Assembly (NCBI GenBank): GCA_900544265.1
Contig: UQUQ01000006.1
Span: 1 to 64,000 of the forward strand
Origin: an uncultured Alistipes sp.
GTDB taxonomy: Bacteria; Bacteroidota; Bacteroidia; Bacteroidales; Rikenellaceae
Reading direction: 5' to 3'
Length of the DNA: 64,000 nucleotides
Each line of letters starts with the position of its first letter. The stretch's first letter is position 1. The notes beneath the pieces are model-generated. The model made no database searches and was not told where the DNA came from. It was given only the letters and a program-made list of their open reading frames with translations. Positions 35,001-42,572 of the stretch are shown piece by piece. The translations under genes and the position numbers were made by a program.

Positions 35001-35607
35001 CGGTGGCGTAGACCACGTGCTCGCTTCGGGCGAGGATGTCAACATCCTTGTTGTCGATACCGAGGTATACTCCAACACCGGCGGTCAGTCGTCGAAGTCG
35101 ACGCCCGTGGGTGCCGTTGCGAAGTTCGCATCGAGCGGCAAGCGCATCCGCAAGAAGGACCTCGGCGCCATGGCCATGACCTACGGTTATGTCTACGTGG
35201 CCCAGGTTTCGATCGGCGGTTCGCAGCAGCAGCTCTTCAACGTGTTGAAGGAGGCCGAGGCCTATCCCGGACCGTCGCTCGTGATCGCCTACGCTCCGTG
35301 TATCAACCACGGTATCAAGGGCGGCATGACCCGCACGCAGACGGTGGGCAAGGAGGCCGTAGCCTGCGGTTACTGGCACCTGTGGCACTACAACCCGCAG
35401 CTCGAGCAGCAGGGCAAGAACCCCTTCGTGCTCGACTCGAAGGAGCCCGACTGGTCGAAGTTCCGCGACTTCCTGATGAAGGAGGTGCGCTACACCTCGC
35501 TCCAGAAGTCCTTCCCGGCCGAGGCCGAGGAGCTCTTCGCCGCAGCCGAGGAGAACGCCAAGTGGCGCTACAAGGGTTATGTACGCCTCTCGAAGATGGA
35601 GTACTGA
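32065..35607 (+). CDS. nifJ: Pyruvate:ferredoxin (flavodoxin) oxidoreductase
   Basis: 1180 aa, single-chain form. Oxidises pyruvate with CoA to acetyl-CoA and CO2, passing electrons to ferredoxin or flavodoxin. Domain I starts with YPITPSSTMAE; the CoA/domain III region follows; the two-[4Fe-4S] ferredoxin domain has CIQCNQCAYVCPHAV (near 698) and CTGCGNCVDICPA (near 751); the thiamine-PP domain has CAGCGETPY and GDGWGYDIGYGG (near 971) with the Mg ligand region TEVYSNTGGQSS. The C-terminal extension that protects some POR enzymes from oxygen is present in part (FRDFLMKEVRYTSL onward). Reduced ferredoxin from this step is the substrate of the RNF complex encoded at 49.7-55 kb. Confidence 0.98.
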   Translation: MAEKKFITCDGNYAAAHVAYMFSEVAAIYPITPSSTMAELVDEWAAQGRKNIFGETVKVVEMQSEAGAAGAVHGSLQSGALTTTFTASQGLLLMIPNMYKISGELLPGVFHVSARALAAQSLSIFGDHQDVMATRQTGFAMLATSSVQEVMDLAGVAHLVALKARVPFLHFFDGFRTSHEIQKIELIDEAALTAMLDRDALKAFRARALNPEHPVTRGTAQNPDIYFQTREAANKFYEAVPDMVAETMARISEITGRSYKPFVYYGDPEAEHIIVAMGSVTETIKETVDYLRAKGEKVGVITVHLYRPFAVKYLLSVLPASVKRICVLDRTKEPGANGDPLYLDVVEAFATAKTLPCGQMPLIIGGRYGLSSKDTTPAQMLAVFENLKLAEPKNQFTVGITDDVTFRSLPVGEEISLAKPGTFEALFFGLGADGTVGANKNSIKIIGGTTNKYCQAYFSYDSKKSGGYTSSHLRFGDLPITSPYLVTTPDFVACHVPSYVDKYDVLKGLKAGGSFLLNSVHDAETTCATLPDHMKAYIAKNKINFYIINATKIAAELGLGSRTNTIMQSAFFKIANVIPFEKAVEEMKHAILKSYGKKGEDIVNMNYAAVDAGGNAVVKIDVPAEWASIEDKGFVHASNAAAPEFVRKIVEPINGLKGDDLPVSAFNGREDGTWENGTAAYEKRGVAVKVPVWKIANCIQCNQCAYVCPHAVIRPFLATEAEAAASGVEWKQGLGETKEYKFRIQISPLDCTGCGNCVDICPAKEKALEMRPLEEQLPQQKNWDYITKNIGYKQVVDKTKSVKNLQFSQPLFEFSGACAGCGETPYIKAISQLFGDKMMVANATGCTSIYSGSAPSTPYCTNAKGQGPAWANSLFEDNAEFGLGMHIGVEKLRDRIQATMEEAIANCDKCSDELKGVMKEWIANRGSSSKSAEVTERLVPMMEACGCDYCKKILEHKDWLVKKSQWIIGGDGWGYDIGYGGVDHVLASGEDVNILVVDTEVYSNTGGQSSKSTPVGAVAKFASSGKRIRKKDLGAMAMTYGYVYVAQVSIGGSQQQLFNVLKEAEAYPGPSLVIAYAPCINHGIKGGMTRTQTVGKEAVACGYWHLWHYNPQLEQQGKNPFVLDSKEPDWSKFRDFLMKEVRYTSLQKSFPAEAEELFAAAEENAKWRYKGYVRLSKMEY

Positions 35608-35627
35608 TCCCTTTGAGATACGATCGT

Positions 35628-35668
35628 GAGCAGCCGCGACCCGGAATCCGGGCCGCGGCTCTCTTTTT
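35628..35668 (+). terminator. Terminator of nifJ
   Basis: GAG-CAGCCGCG-A-CCCGG and CCGGG-CCGCGGCT-CTC form a long hairpin followed by TTTTT. Confidence 0.85.
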
Positions 35669-35706
35669 GCGCTGCCGAACGGCCGGCGGGATGCCCGCTG
35701 CGGAAG

Positions 35707-35737
35707 TTTGCGGTTCGGTGCGGAATGCGTAATTCCG
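35707..35737 (+). promoter_or_regulatory. Decayed duplicate of the downstream promoter
   Basis: TTTG (35707-35710), 19 nt, TAATTCCG (35730-35737). The surrounding ~40 bp align with the intact promoter 78 bp downstream, but the -7 box has lost TTTG. Confidence 0.45.
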
Positions 35738-35784
35738 GCGCGGGTGCACGGCGGCCAGGCCGGCTGAAAAACCGGCGGCGGGAG

Positions 35785-35815
35785 TTTGCCGTTCGACGCG
35801 GATTGTGTAACTTTG
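35785..35815 (+). promoter_or_regulatory. Promoter of the META-domain lipoprotein
   Basis: TTTG (35785-35788), 19 nt, TAACTTTG (35808-35815): full consensus. Confidence 0.82.
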
Positions 35816-35879
35816 GTGCGCGTTTTGCTGATTTGCCGAACGACTGTGGATTTTTATGTTGTCAAATATCTTTTGCCCT

Positions 35880-36305
35880 ATGAAAAAACTCTTTGCAGCC
35901 GCTGCGCTGCTCCTTGCGATGACCGCCTGCGGCGGCTCGCACGACACCCCGCTGGAGGGGACGACCTGGAAGCTGGCCTCGATGGAGGCAATCCCCGCTT
36001 CGGCTGTCGATGCCGAGCCCGATTTCTTCACGCTGTGGTTTGATGCGGCCGATACGCTCGTCTCGGGACGCACGAACTGCAACCGCTTCTTCGGCAAATA
36101 TGCGCTCGACGGACACAGGCTGGAGATGAAGAACCTCGGCATGACCCGCATGGCCTGCCCCGATTTGCAGTACGAGGAGGCCTTCGTGCGGATGCTCGAC
36201 GAGGTGAACCGTTACGGAATCAGGGAGGGTAAACTGACCTTCTACGACGGGGATCGGGCACTGGCTACGTTCCGCTCCGTGGACCCTGCCGCCATGCAGC
36301 AGTAG
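35880..36305 (+). CDS. META-domain (HslJ-like) lipoprotein
   Basis: 141 aa. Lipoprotein signal peptide with lipobox MTAC; Cys17 would be acylated. The META domain shows LEGTTWKLASM, the family core GRTNCNRFFGKY, LEMKNLGMTRMACPD and the last strand GKLTFYDGD. HslJ in E. coli is linked to heat shock and novobiocin resistance; the molecular function is unknown. The ATG at 35856 would spoil the signal peptide, so 35880 was taken. Monocistronic with its own promoter and terminator. Confidence 0.9.
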   Translation: MKKLFAAAALLLAMTACGGSHDTPLEGTTWKLASMEAIPASAVDAEPDFFTLWFDAADTLVSGRTNCNRFFGKYALDGHRLEMKNLGMTRMACPDLQYEEAFVRMLDEVNRYGIREGKLTFYDGDRALATFRSVDPAAMQQ

Positions 36306-36344
36306 CGGGTTCTGCGGCCGGTCCGCCCGGAGCGGCCGCAAATG

Positions 36345-36371
36345 AAAACCCCGTCCGTCGGACGGGGTTTT
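36345..36371. terminator. Bidirectional terminator
   Basis: AAAACCCCGTCC (36345-36356) pairs with GGACGGGGTTTT (36360-36371); serves the META lipoprotein gene and the converging XRE gene. Confidence 0.88.
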
Positions 36372-36379
36372 CCGTTTTC

Positions 36380-36643
36380 TTATGCCGTGACCTCCTCCGG
36401 CTGGCATGTTTCGGACGGGCAGATCTCCATGCGGAAAAACTCCTCGAGCGTGATTTCGTAGTAGTCGCACAGATCGGCCAACGTCGAGATCGACATGTTG
36501 CCGCGGCCCGACTCGATTCGTGCGATGTTGATGTCCGTGTCGATGTAGACGTCCATCTGGGAAAGTCCGTGGTTTCGGCGCAGCAGTTTGAGGCGGGCGA
36601 TCACTTCGCCGACCACCTTGTCATTGTGTCTTTCCCGTTTCAT
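36380..36643 (-). CDS. XRE-type helix-turn-helix regulator
   Basis: 87 aa. HTH_3 domain: VIARLKLLRRNHGLSQMDVY, DINIARIESGRGNMSISTLADL and CDYYEITLEEFF. The start MKRERHNDKVV was chosen over a longer frame because the upstream part is unlike the family; a near-consensus -7 box (GTACTTTG, one mismatch) lies within 20 nt of it. Single-domain regulators of this type are common in Bacteroidetes; the target is unknown. Confidence 0.82.
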   Translation of the reverse strand: MKRERHNDKVVGEVIARLKLLRRNHGLSQMDVYIDTDINIARIESGRGNMSISTLADLCDYYEITLEEFFRMEICPSETCQPEEVTA

Positions 36644-37249
36644 ACAGCAAAGTACAGCAATCTTGGGATATTTTTCGCCGACGGTCGTGTCAGTGCCGAA
36701 ATTTTGGCTATATTTGTACGACAGGTTGGCCGGGCTGCCGTGCAGTCCCGGTTCGACGGGTGATTTGTGCGGAAATCTTTCCGCAAATTGCGGGACGGCG
36801 GCAGGATGAGGCGTCACGATATCCGGTTCCCCTTGCGGGGCCGAGTGTGGGCTGCCGTCCCGTTTTTTTTGTGCCTGCCCCTGCGTAGAGAGTGGCCTGC
36901 CGTGCGGAGCATCGCCTGCCGACAGCGGGTGGAGTATTCAGTTTGCGCGAGGCGGAATGTCCGGTCTGAATGGAACGGAACCTCCGGTCTGCGCGGTGCG
37001 GAATGTCCGGTCTGCGCGGGGTGGCCTATGTGGCGGAGGTGCCGGGCATGCGCCGCAGGTGTCGCGGGCGGGAGGCGGAACGTCCCGGTCCGCTGATGGA
37101 GGCTCCCGGAGGCGGGCCGGGTCGGGATATGTCTCCAGAAGTGCCCGCCGGGCGCGAAAGGATTCCGGGAAACGGGCTGCATCCGCCGCGGTGCGCTGTC
37201 GGCAGCGGATCGGGTCGGGTGGAAGGCGCATCCCGGCGTCGGAGGGAAA
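36644..37249. other. Intergenic region with short degenerate repeats
   Basis: GC-rich gap without a credible gene. GCGGAATGTCCGGTCTG occurs at about 36952 and again at about 36998, with further variants nearby (GGAACCTCCGGTCTG). Possible frames on either strand have Arg/Gly/Ala-rich translations that only reflect composition. Confidence 0.55.
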
Positions 37250-37281
37250 ACAAAAAGCGGTTTTCGTGAGAAAACCGCTTT
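37250..37281 (-). terminator. Terminator of rplU-rpmA
   Basis: ACAAAAAGCGGTTTTC-(4 nt)-GAAAACCGCTTTTGT; read on the minus strand the stem runs into a U-rich tail. Confidence 0.88.
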
Positions 37282-37300
37282 TGTCGTATGACCGGATGCG

Positions 37301-37561
37301 TTACTCGCTCAGCGGAGTTACGCTCACGTAGGACCGGCCTTCGCTCTTCTTGCAGAACTCGACGGTTCCGTCCACGAGTGCGAACAGCGTATGATCCTTG
37401 CCCATGCCTACATTCTCGCCGGCGTTGTGAACCGTGCCGCGCTGACGGACGATGATGTTGCCCGCCTTTGCGAACTGACCGCCGAACAATTTGATGCCGA
37501 GTCGCTTGCTTTCCGACTCACGGCCGTTCTTGGAACTACCTACACCTTTCTTGTGTGCCAT
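37301..37561 (-). CDS. rpmA: Ribosomal protein L27
   Basis: 86 aa. Starts [20 protein letters not shown], with the conserved flexible N-terminus that reaches the peptidyl-transferase centre, then [21 protein letters not shown] and [10 protein letters not shown]. No N-terminal cleavage extension as in Firmicutes. 20 nt after rplU, the classic L21-L27 pair. Confidence 0.97.
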   Translation of the reverse strand: MAHKKGVGSSKNGRESESKRLGIKLFGGQFAKAGNIIVRQRGTVHNAGENVGMGKDHTLFALVDGTVEFCKKSEGRSYVSVTPLSE

Positions 37562-37581
37562 GTCTTTTCGGTTTTAAAGGT

Positions 37582-37893
37582 TTATGCAACGATTTCTTCC
37601 ACGAGGACCTGCGTCAGTGCCTGGCGATGGCCGTTGCACTTCTGGTATCCCGTTCTGCGCTTCTTCTTGAAGACCAGGACCTTGTCGTCCTTCAGATGCT
37701 TCAGGATCTTGCATTTTACCGTGGCGCCTTCTACAACAGGTGCGCCGACTTTGACCTGACCGTCGTTGTCTGCGAGCAGGACCTTGTCGAAACTTACGGA
37801 CGAGTTTTCTTCGCCCTGGAGACGGTGAACATAAAGTTTCCGACCTTTCTCAGCCTTGAACTGCTGACCTGCAATCTCTACTATAACGTACAT
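37582..37893 (-). CDS. rplU: Ribosomal protein L21
   Basis: 103 aa. [20 protein letters not shown] is the usual start; [16 protein letters not shown] and [20 protein letters not shown] are the rRNA-binding family blocks. Binds 23S rRNA. First gene of the rplU-rpmA operon, behind a consensus promoter. Confidence 0.97.
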   Translation of the reverse strand: MYVIVEIAGQQFKAEKGRKLYVHRLQGEENSSVSFDKVLLADNDGQVKVGAPVVEGATVKCKILKHLKDDKVLVFKKKRRTGYQKCNGHRQALTQVLVEEIVA

Positions 37894-37931
37894 TAATTCG
37901 TTGGTTATGTGTTGAAACATAATTCGGAGTG

Positions 37932-37962
37932 CAAATATACGCATAATTATCTTACAAACAAC
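37932..37962 (-). promoter_or_regulatory. Promoter of rplU-rpmA
   Basis: Minus strand: GTTG (37959-37962), 19 nt, TATATTTG (37932-37939). The leader would be about 32 nt, too short for a structured L21 regulator. Confidence 0.83.
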
Positions 37963-38264
37963 AGCCCCGGCAAAAATTTTTCCGCCGCGGCGCCTCTGGC
38001 ACGGTTTTGGGCGGCGAAGCGTGCGGCCGCGGTGTGCTTTTTGTCGGCGGAGTTGTCCTTTTCCGGCAGGGGCGCCGCCCGCGGAGCGTCCCGACGGGGC
38101 CGTTTCTGCGGCGGACCGGGCGCGCCATCTTGCTGTCCGGCTGCCCGATGCGGCGCCGGAGGGTTGCGGCGGAGACCGTTTCCGGCGCGGCGGTAGGCGC
38201 TCCGGGCGCCCGGCGGAGGCGGCAAATTGAGTGTTAAAAATTTCACAGTCTCGTAAATTCTCCT
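37963..38264. other. Intergenic region, no gene seen
   Basis: GC-rich, with scattered GCGGCG and CGGGCGCC runs. A possible weak -7 box (TATCTTTA, 38265-38272) lies at its end. Confidence 0.55.
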
Positions 38265-38313
38265 TATCTTTATGCCTGTCAAACGCAGTGACCTCAACAA
38301 AAAGCGGGAAACG

Positions 38314-39159
38314 ATGATTAACGACAAGGTGAGAATGTATCTGCTGCCGCCCCTGTTCAATGCCGCGGTCAGGGCAGGTGCCGCCATCATGAACGTCTAC
38401 AAGAACAAGGAGGATTACGACATAAGTCTCAAGAACGACCGGACGCCCATCACGCTGGCCGACCGCGTGGCCCACAAGACCATCCGCGAGTACCTCGGGC
38501 CGACGCGCATCCCCATCCTGAGCGAGGAGGGGCGCGAAACGCTCTACGACGAGCGCCGCAACTGGGAGCTCTACTGGCTGGTCGATCCGTTGGACGGCAC
38601 GGTGGAGTTCATCAAGGGCAACAACGAGTTCACGGTCAACATCGCGCTCATGGAGAACAACGTCTGCATGGGGGCGGTGATCTACGTGCCCTATTTCGAG
38701 AAGATCTACGTCGCGGGCCGCGATTCGGGGGCCTACCTCAAGGAGCATGTCGCGCCCGACGCCGCGGCGGACTACACCTACGAGCGGATCGTCGGGGACT
38801 GGACGCCGCTGCCGCTGGCCTCGGAGGCGCACCACGACCACCTGCGCGTCGCCGTGTCGCGGTCGCACCAGACGCCCGAGACGCACGAGTACATCGCCCG
38901 CCTGCGGGCGACCCATCCCGATCTGGAGGTTGTCGAGCAGGGCAGCTCCTACAAGTTCTGCCTGCTGGCCGAGGGGCGCATCGACTACTATGTCCGCACG
39001 ACCCATACCTACGAGTGGGACACGGCGGCCGGGGAGCTGATCCTTGCCGAGGCGGGGGGCTCGACGCGCACGCTGCCCGACGACGGGGTGCTGCGCTATA
39101 ACGAGGCCGATCTGCACAATCCCTGGTTCCACTGCCGGTCGAAATACTGCAAGCTGTAG
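38314..39159 (+). CDS. cysQ: 3'(2'),5'-bisphosphate nucleotidase (inositol monophosphatase superfamily)
   Basis: 281 aa. Hydrolyses PAP to AMP + Pi, clearing the by-product of sulfate assimilation and sulfotransfer. Metal site motif [12 protein letters not shown] followed by [12 protein letters not shown], as in CysQ; the Glu pair ILSEEG precedes it; the second motif is [16 protein letters not shown] start at 38272 is possible but lies on a -7-like box; ATG 38314 ([15 protein letters not shown]) fits the family better. Monocistronic, with a terminator. Confidence 0.9.
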   Translation: MINDKVRMYLLPPLFNAAVRAGAAIMNVYKNKEDYDISLKNDRTPITLADRVAHKTIREYLGPTRIPILSEEGRETLYDERRNWELYWLVDPLDGTVEFIKGNNEFTVNIALMENNVCMGAVIYVPYFEKIYVAGRDSGAYLKEHVAPDAAADYTYERIVGDWTPLPLASEAHHDHLRVAVSRSHQTPETHEYIARLRATHPDLEVVEQGSSYKFCLLAEGRIDYYVRTTHTYEWDTAAGELILAEAGGSTRTLPDDGVLRYNEADLHNPWFHCRSKYCKL

Positions 39160-39204
39160 ACGGCCGTTGCAACGACCGGCCCCGCTTGCGCGCCGATACG
39201 ACAT

Positions 39205-39239
39205 GCCCCGGCGGACGGATGTCCGGCCGGGGCCTTTTT
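39205..39239 (+). terminator. Terminator of cysQ
   Basis: GCCCCGGCGGAC pairs with GTCCGGCCGGGGC (one bulge), followed by TTTTTG. Confidence 0.8.
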
Positions 39240-39253
39240 GTCGGCGGAGGTGC

Positions 39254-39300
39254 CCGGGAACTTGTGCGTGCGGCTCCTCCGGGAACTTGTGCGTGCGGCT
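39254..39300. repeat. Direct 22-bp repeat with 3-bp spacer
   Basis: CCGGGAACTTGTGCGTGCGG(CT) occurs at 39254-39275 and 39279-39300; a third partial ACTTGTG follows at once inside the end of the cysteine-rich membrane protein gene. Confidence 0.85.
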
Positions 39301-39568
39301 ACTTGTGTTCGATGTCGCAGGCGCCGCAGTTGCCCGAACAGCCGGGCAGCGCCGCGCCGCTTTCGGAGCACTCCGCCGTGCCGTCCGCCTCGCGCGTCTC
39401 CTGCACGGCGCACTTGATGCCCAACCGCTGCATGTCCTTGTTGGTGGAGATTTCCGAATCGATGTGGTGACCCTTGAAGATCAGCGTCAGCGACATGCCG
39501 ACAACGAAGAGCGCGACGGCCGCAATGGCGCAGAGAATGACGATTAACCAGCCTGGCATGATATGCAA
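39299..39568 (-). CDS. Small membrane protein with cysteine-rich C-terminus
   Basis: 89 aa (86 if ATG 39559 is used). One membrane helix near the N-terminus ([21 protein letters not shown]), a linker ([19 protein letters not shown]), and a C-terminal cluster CAVQETRE...[19 protein letters not shown] that could bind metal or an Fe-S cluster. Family unknown. It is divergent from trkA and shares a fully overlapping promoter with it. Its 3' end runs into a short direct repeat. Confidence 0.75.
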   Translation of the reverse strand: MHIMPGWLIVILCAIAAVALFVVGMSLTLIFKGHHIDSEISTNKDMQRLGIKCAVQETREADGTAECSESGAALPGCSGNCGACDIEHK

Positions 39569-39585
39569 ATTTTACGCCCCGTAAA

Positions 39586-39633
39586 TTTGGGCTTTCGGGG
39601 ACAAATGTATACATTTGTAGGATAAATTGCAAA
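39586..39633. promoter_or_regulatory. Interlocked divergent promoters (trkA and the Cys-rich membrane protein)
   Basis: Plus strand: TTTG (39586-39589), 20 nt, TACATTTG (39610-39617). Minus strand: TTTG (39630-39633), 20 nt, TACATTTG (39602-39609). The two -7 boxes abut and form the perfect 18-bp palindrome ACAAATGTATACATTTGT (39601-39618). Only one polymerase can occupy the site at a time. Confidence 0.85.
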
Positions 39634-39702
39634 AATGTTGCCCGCAAACGCCGACCTTCCCATGCCGCTGCGGGCAACGGCCTCACAAACGAAACCGAAT
39701 CT

Positions 39703-41043
39703 ATGAAAATCGTGATAGCGGGCGCCGGCGAAATGGGCAGCCACCTGGCCCGGATGTTGAGCGGAAACGGCCACGACATCACCGTCATCGACGCCGATCA
39801 GAAGCTCCTCTCCGAGGTGGGCAGCCTGGCCGATGTCATCTGCGTCGAGGGCGACTCGACGACCTTCGCCGTGCTGCGCAAGGCCGCCGTGCGCAAGTGC
39901 GACCTCTTCATCGCCGTCAACCACGAGGAGAACGACAACATCGTCGCGGCGATGCTGGCCAAGAAGCTCGGCGCGCGCAAGTCGATCGCCCGCATCGACA
40001 ACAACGAATACCTCGAACCCAACAACAAGGAGATGTTCATCGACATGGGCATCGACTACCTGTTCTACCCCGAGAAGGTGGCGGCCCGCGAGGTCATCAA
40101 CCTGCTGGGCCACACCTCGACCACCGAGTACGTCGACTTTTCGAGCGGCAAGCTCTCGCTCGTGGTCTTCCGTCTGGAGCCGACCTCGCCGCTGGTGGGG
40201 CAGCCGCTGGCGGGCTTCGACGAGGAGGAGACGCCGTTGAGCTACCGCACGGTGGCCATCACGCGCGGCGGGCAGACGATCATTCCGCGCCGCGACGAAC
40301 ACTACATGGAGGGCGACGTGATCTACGTCATCGCGCGGCAGGACGCCGTGCACGAGGTGATGGAGTTCTCCGGGCAGTCGAACATCGAGATCAAGAACAT
40401 GATGATCCTCGGCGGCTCGCGCATCGGCATCCGCATCGCCATGGAGATGCAGGACGAGGTCAACATCAAGCTGGTGGACTACAACGCCGAGAAGGCCTAC
40501 CGGCTGGCCGAGACGCTCGACAAGACGCTCATCATCAACGAGGACGGCCGCAACACCGACGCCATGATGGAGGAGGGGCTCTCGAACATGGACGCCTTCG
40601 TCGCCGTGACGGGGCGCAGCGAGACGAACATCCTCGCGGCGATGCTGGCCAAGCGCATGGGCGTCAAGAAGGTGATCGCCGAGGTCGAGAACCTCAACTA
40701 CATCAACCTGGCCGAGTCGATCGGCATCGACACGATCGTCAACAAGAAGCTCGTCACGGCGTCGAACATCTTCCGCTTCACGATGTCGACCGACGTGCAG
40801 GCGATCAAGTGCCTGACGGGCAGCGACGCCGAGGTGCTGGAGTTCATCGTCAAGCCCAACTCCCCGGCCACGAAGGCCCGGATCAAGGACCTGGGGCTGC
40901 CCGAGGATACGATCATCGGCGGCATCGTGCGCGGCGACAAGGTGCTCATCGCCGTCGGAAACATGGAGGTCAACCCCTACGACCGCGTCGTGGTCTTCGC
41001 CATGCCGGGGTCGGTCGGGAAGGTCGGATACTACTTCAACTGA
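39703..41043 (+). CDS. trkA: Trk system potassium uptake protein TrkA
   Basis: 446 aa, two RCK_N/RCK_C halves. First half: MKIVIAGAGEMGSHLARMLS with the GxGxxG NAD-binding loop and acidic VIDAD; second half: MMILGGSRIGIRIAMEM and LVDYN. TrkA is the cytoplasmic gating ring of the TrkH/TrkG K+ channel. trkH, often adjacent, is not next door: the GH3 gene starts 8 nt later. Head of a run of closely spaced plus-strand genes to 46427. Confidence 0.95.
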   Translation: MKIVIAGAGEMGSHLARMLSGNGHDITVIDADQKLLSEVGSLADVICVEGDSTTFAVLRKAAVRKCDLFIAVNHEENDNIVAAMLAKKLGARKSIARIDNNEYLEPNNKEMFIDMGIDYLFYPEKVAAREVINLLGHTSTTEYVDFSSGKLSLVVFRLEPTSPLVGQPLAGFDEEETPLSYRTVAITRGGQTIIPRRDEHYMEGDVIYVIARQDAVHEVMEFSGQSNIEIKNMMILGGSRIGIRIAMEMQDEVNIKLVDYNAEKAYRLAETLDKTLIINEDGRNTDAMMEEGLSNMDAFVAVTGRSETNILAAMLAKRMGVKKVIAEVENLNYINLAESIGIDTIVNKKLVTASNIFRFTMSTDVQAIKCLTGSDAEVLEFIVKPNSPATKARIKDLGLPEDTIIGGIVRGDKVLIAVGNMEVNPYDRVVVFAMPGSVGKVGYYFN

Positions 41044-41051
41044 CAGCGCCC

Positions 41052-42545
41052 ATGTCGATCCGAAATACCTTGTTCAAGGCGTGGTTCTCGCAGCGCGAGC
41101 GCGCCATCGACCGCTTCCGCCGCCATCCCGCCGAGACGCAGGAGCGCATGCTGCGGCGGCTGCTCCGCCGCGGACGCCGCACGGAGTTCGGCGAACGCTA
41201 CGGACTGCGGCACGTACATACGGTCGGGCAGTTCCAGTCGGCGGTCGGGACCTTCGACTACGAGACCTTCAAGCCCTACATCGAGCGGATGCGCGAGGGG
41301 GTGCGCAACGTGACGGCCCCGGGGCGCGTGACGCTCTTCGCCCGCTCGTCGGGCACGACCTCCGACCGCAGCAAGTACATCCCCGTGACGACGGAGTCGC
41401 TGTGGTGGAACCATACGCTGGGCATGCGCGACGTGGCGACGGTCTACGCGGCCAACTACCCCCGTTCGCACGTCTTCGACGGCAAGACGCTGACGCTCGG
41501 CGGCTCGTGCACGCGCGAGGGGCGCAACCTGGTGGGCGACCTCTCGGCGCTGCTCATCCACGAGACGGGCATCTGGAGCGGCTGGTTCCGCGCCCCGCGC
41601 ATCGAGACGGCCATCATCCCGGACTTCTGGCAGAAGGCCGACGCCATCTGCCGCGAGTGCGTCGGCGAGCGCATCACCGCCTTTGCCGGGGTGCCGTCGT
41701 GGAACCTGGCGCTCATGCGCCGCGTGCTGGAGTATACGGGCAAGCGGAACCTGCTGGAGGTGTGGCCCGATCTGGAGATGTTCGCTCACGGCGGCGTGGA
41801 GTTCGCCCCCTACCGGGCGTCGTTCCGCGAGCTGATCCCCTCGGACGACATGCACTACATGGAGACCTACAACGCCTCGGAGGGCTTCTTCGCGCTGGCC
41901 GACGACCCGTCGCGCGACGACATGCTGCTGATGCTCGACTACGGCACCTTCTTCGAGTTCCGCGACGGCGACCGCCTCGTGCCGCTCGAAGGGGTCGTCT
42001 GCGGCAAGGTATATGCCGTGGTCATCACGTCGAACAACGGACTGTGGCGCTACGAGATCGGCGATACGGTGGAGTTCACCTCGACGAACCCCTACCGCAT
42101 CCGTTTCGCCGGGCGCACACGTCAATATATCAACGTCTTCGGCGAGGAGCTGATCGTCGACAACGCAGACCGGGCCCTCGCGGAGGCGTGCCGCCGCACG
42201 GGAGCCGTCGTTGCGGAGTACTCCGTCGCGCCGTGCTACATGTCGCTGCACGAGCGCGGGGCGCACGAGTGGATCGTGGAGTTCGAGCGCGAGCCCGACG
42301 ACCGGGAGCGGTTCGCCGACGAACTCGACCGGGCGCTGCGGGCCGTCAATTCGGACTACGACGCCAAGCGGCAGACGACGCTCGAGCGGCAGCGCCTGAC
42401 GGTCCTGGAGCGGGGCACGCTCTTCGAGTGGATGCGCAGCCGGGGCAAGAACAAGGTGCCGCGGCTGATGAACGACCGCCGCGCGGCGGACGACATGCTC
42501 GCCTTTGCGGCCGGACGCCGGGGCGTGCGGAGTGAGAACAAGTGA
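41052..42545 (+). CDS. GH3 auxin-responsive promoter family protein (acyl-adenylating superfamily)
   Basis: 497 aa. ATP-binding motif LFARSSGTTSDRSKYIPVT, then YNASEGFF and WRYEIGDTVEFT, the three signatures of the GH3 branch of the ANL superfamily, with FAGRTRQYINVFGEELIVDN after. Plant GH3 enzymes link amino acids to acyl acids via an adenylate. The bacterial substrate is unknown; an amide-forming role is inference. No membrane segments. It lies between trkA and a deoxynucleoside kinase. Confidence 0.9.
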   Translation: MSIRNTLFKAWFSQRERAIDRFRRHPAETQERMLRRLLRRGRRTEFGERYGLRHVHTVGQFQSAVGTFDYETFKPYIERMREGVRNVTAPGRVTLFARSSGTTSDRSKYIPVTTESLWWNHTLGMRDVATVYAANYPRSHVFDGKTLTLGGSCTREGRNLVGDLSALLIHETGIWSGWFRAPRIETAIIPDFWQKADAICRECVGERITAFAGVPSWNLALMRRVLEYTGKRNLLEVWPDLEMFAHGGVEFAPYRASFRELIPSDDMHYMETYNASEGFFALADDPSRDDMLLMLDYGTFFEFRDGDRLVPLEGVVCGKVYAVVITSNNGLWRYEIGDTVEFTSTNPYRIRFAGRTRQYINVFGEELIVDNADRALAEACRRTGAVVAEYSVAPCYMSLHERGAHEWIVEFEREPDDRERFADELDRALRAVNSDYDAKRQTTLERQRLTVLERGTLFEWMRSRGKNKVPRLMNDRRAADDMLAFAAGRRGVRSENK

Positions 42546-42572
42546 GAGTGAAAGGTACAAAATCTTGAAGCC

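Noticed and set aside
31942-35388. Open frame of more than 1100 codons on the strand opposite nifJ
   Set aside because: It is the antisense shadow of a GC-rich, codon-biased gene. The translation is rich in His, Arg, Val and Gly without any motif, while the plus strand has all POR domains. The same holds for long antisense frames over ppdK, recQ, pyk and nadE.
36767-37096. Possible 109-codon gene in the gap before rpmA
   Set aside because: Composition-driven translation (Arg, Cys, Gly), no promoter, and several equally open frames on both strands.
38272-38313. Upstream start codon for cysQ
   Set aside because: The ATG lies on a TATCTTTA -7-like box, and the extra residues ([13 protein letters not shown]) do not resemble the family N-terminus. 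It remains possible if that box is not a promoter.
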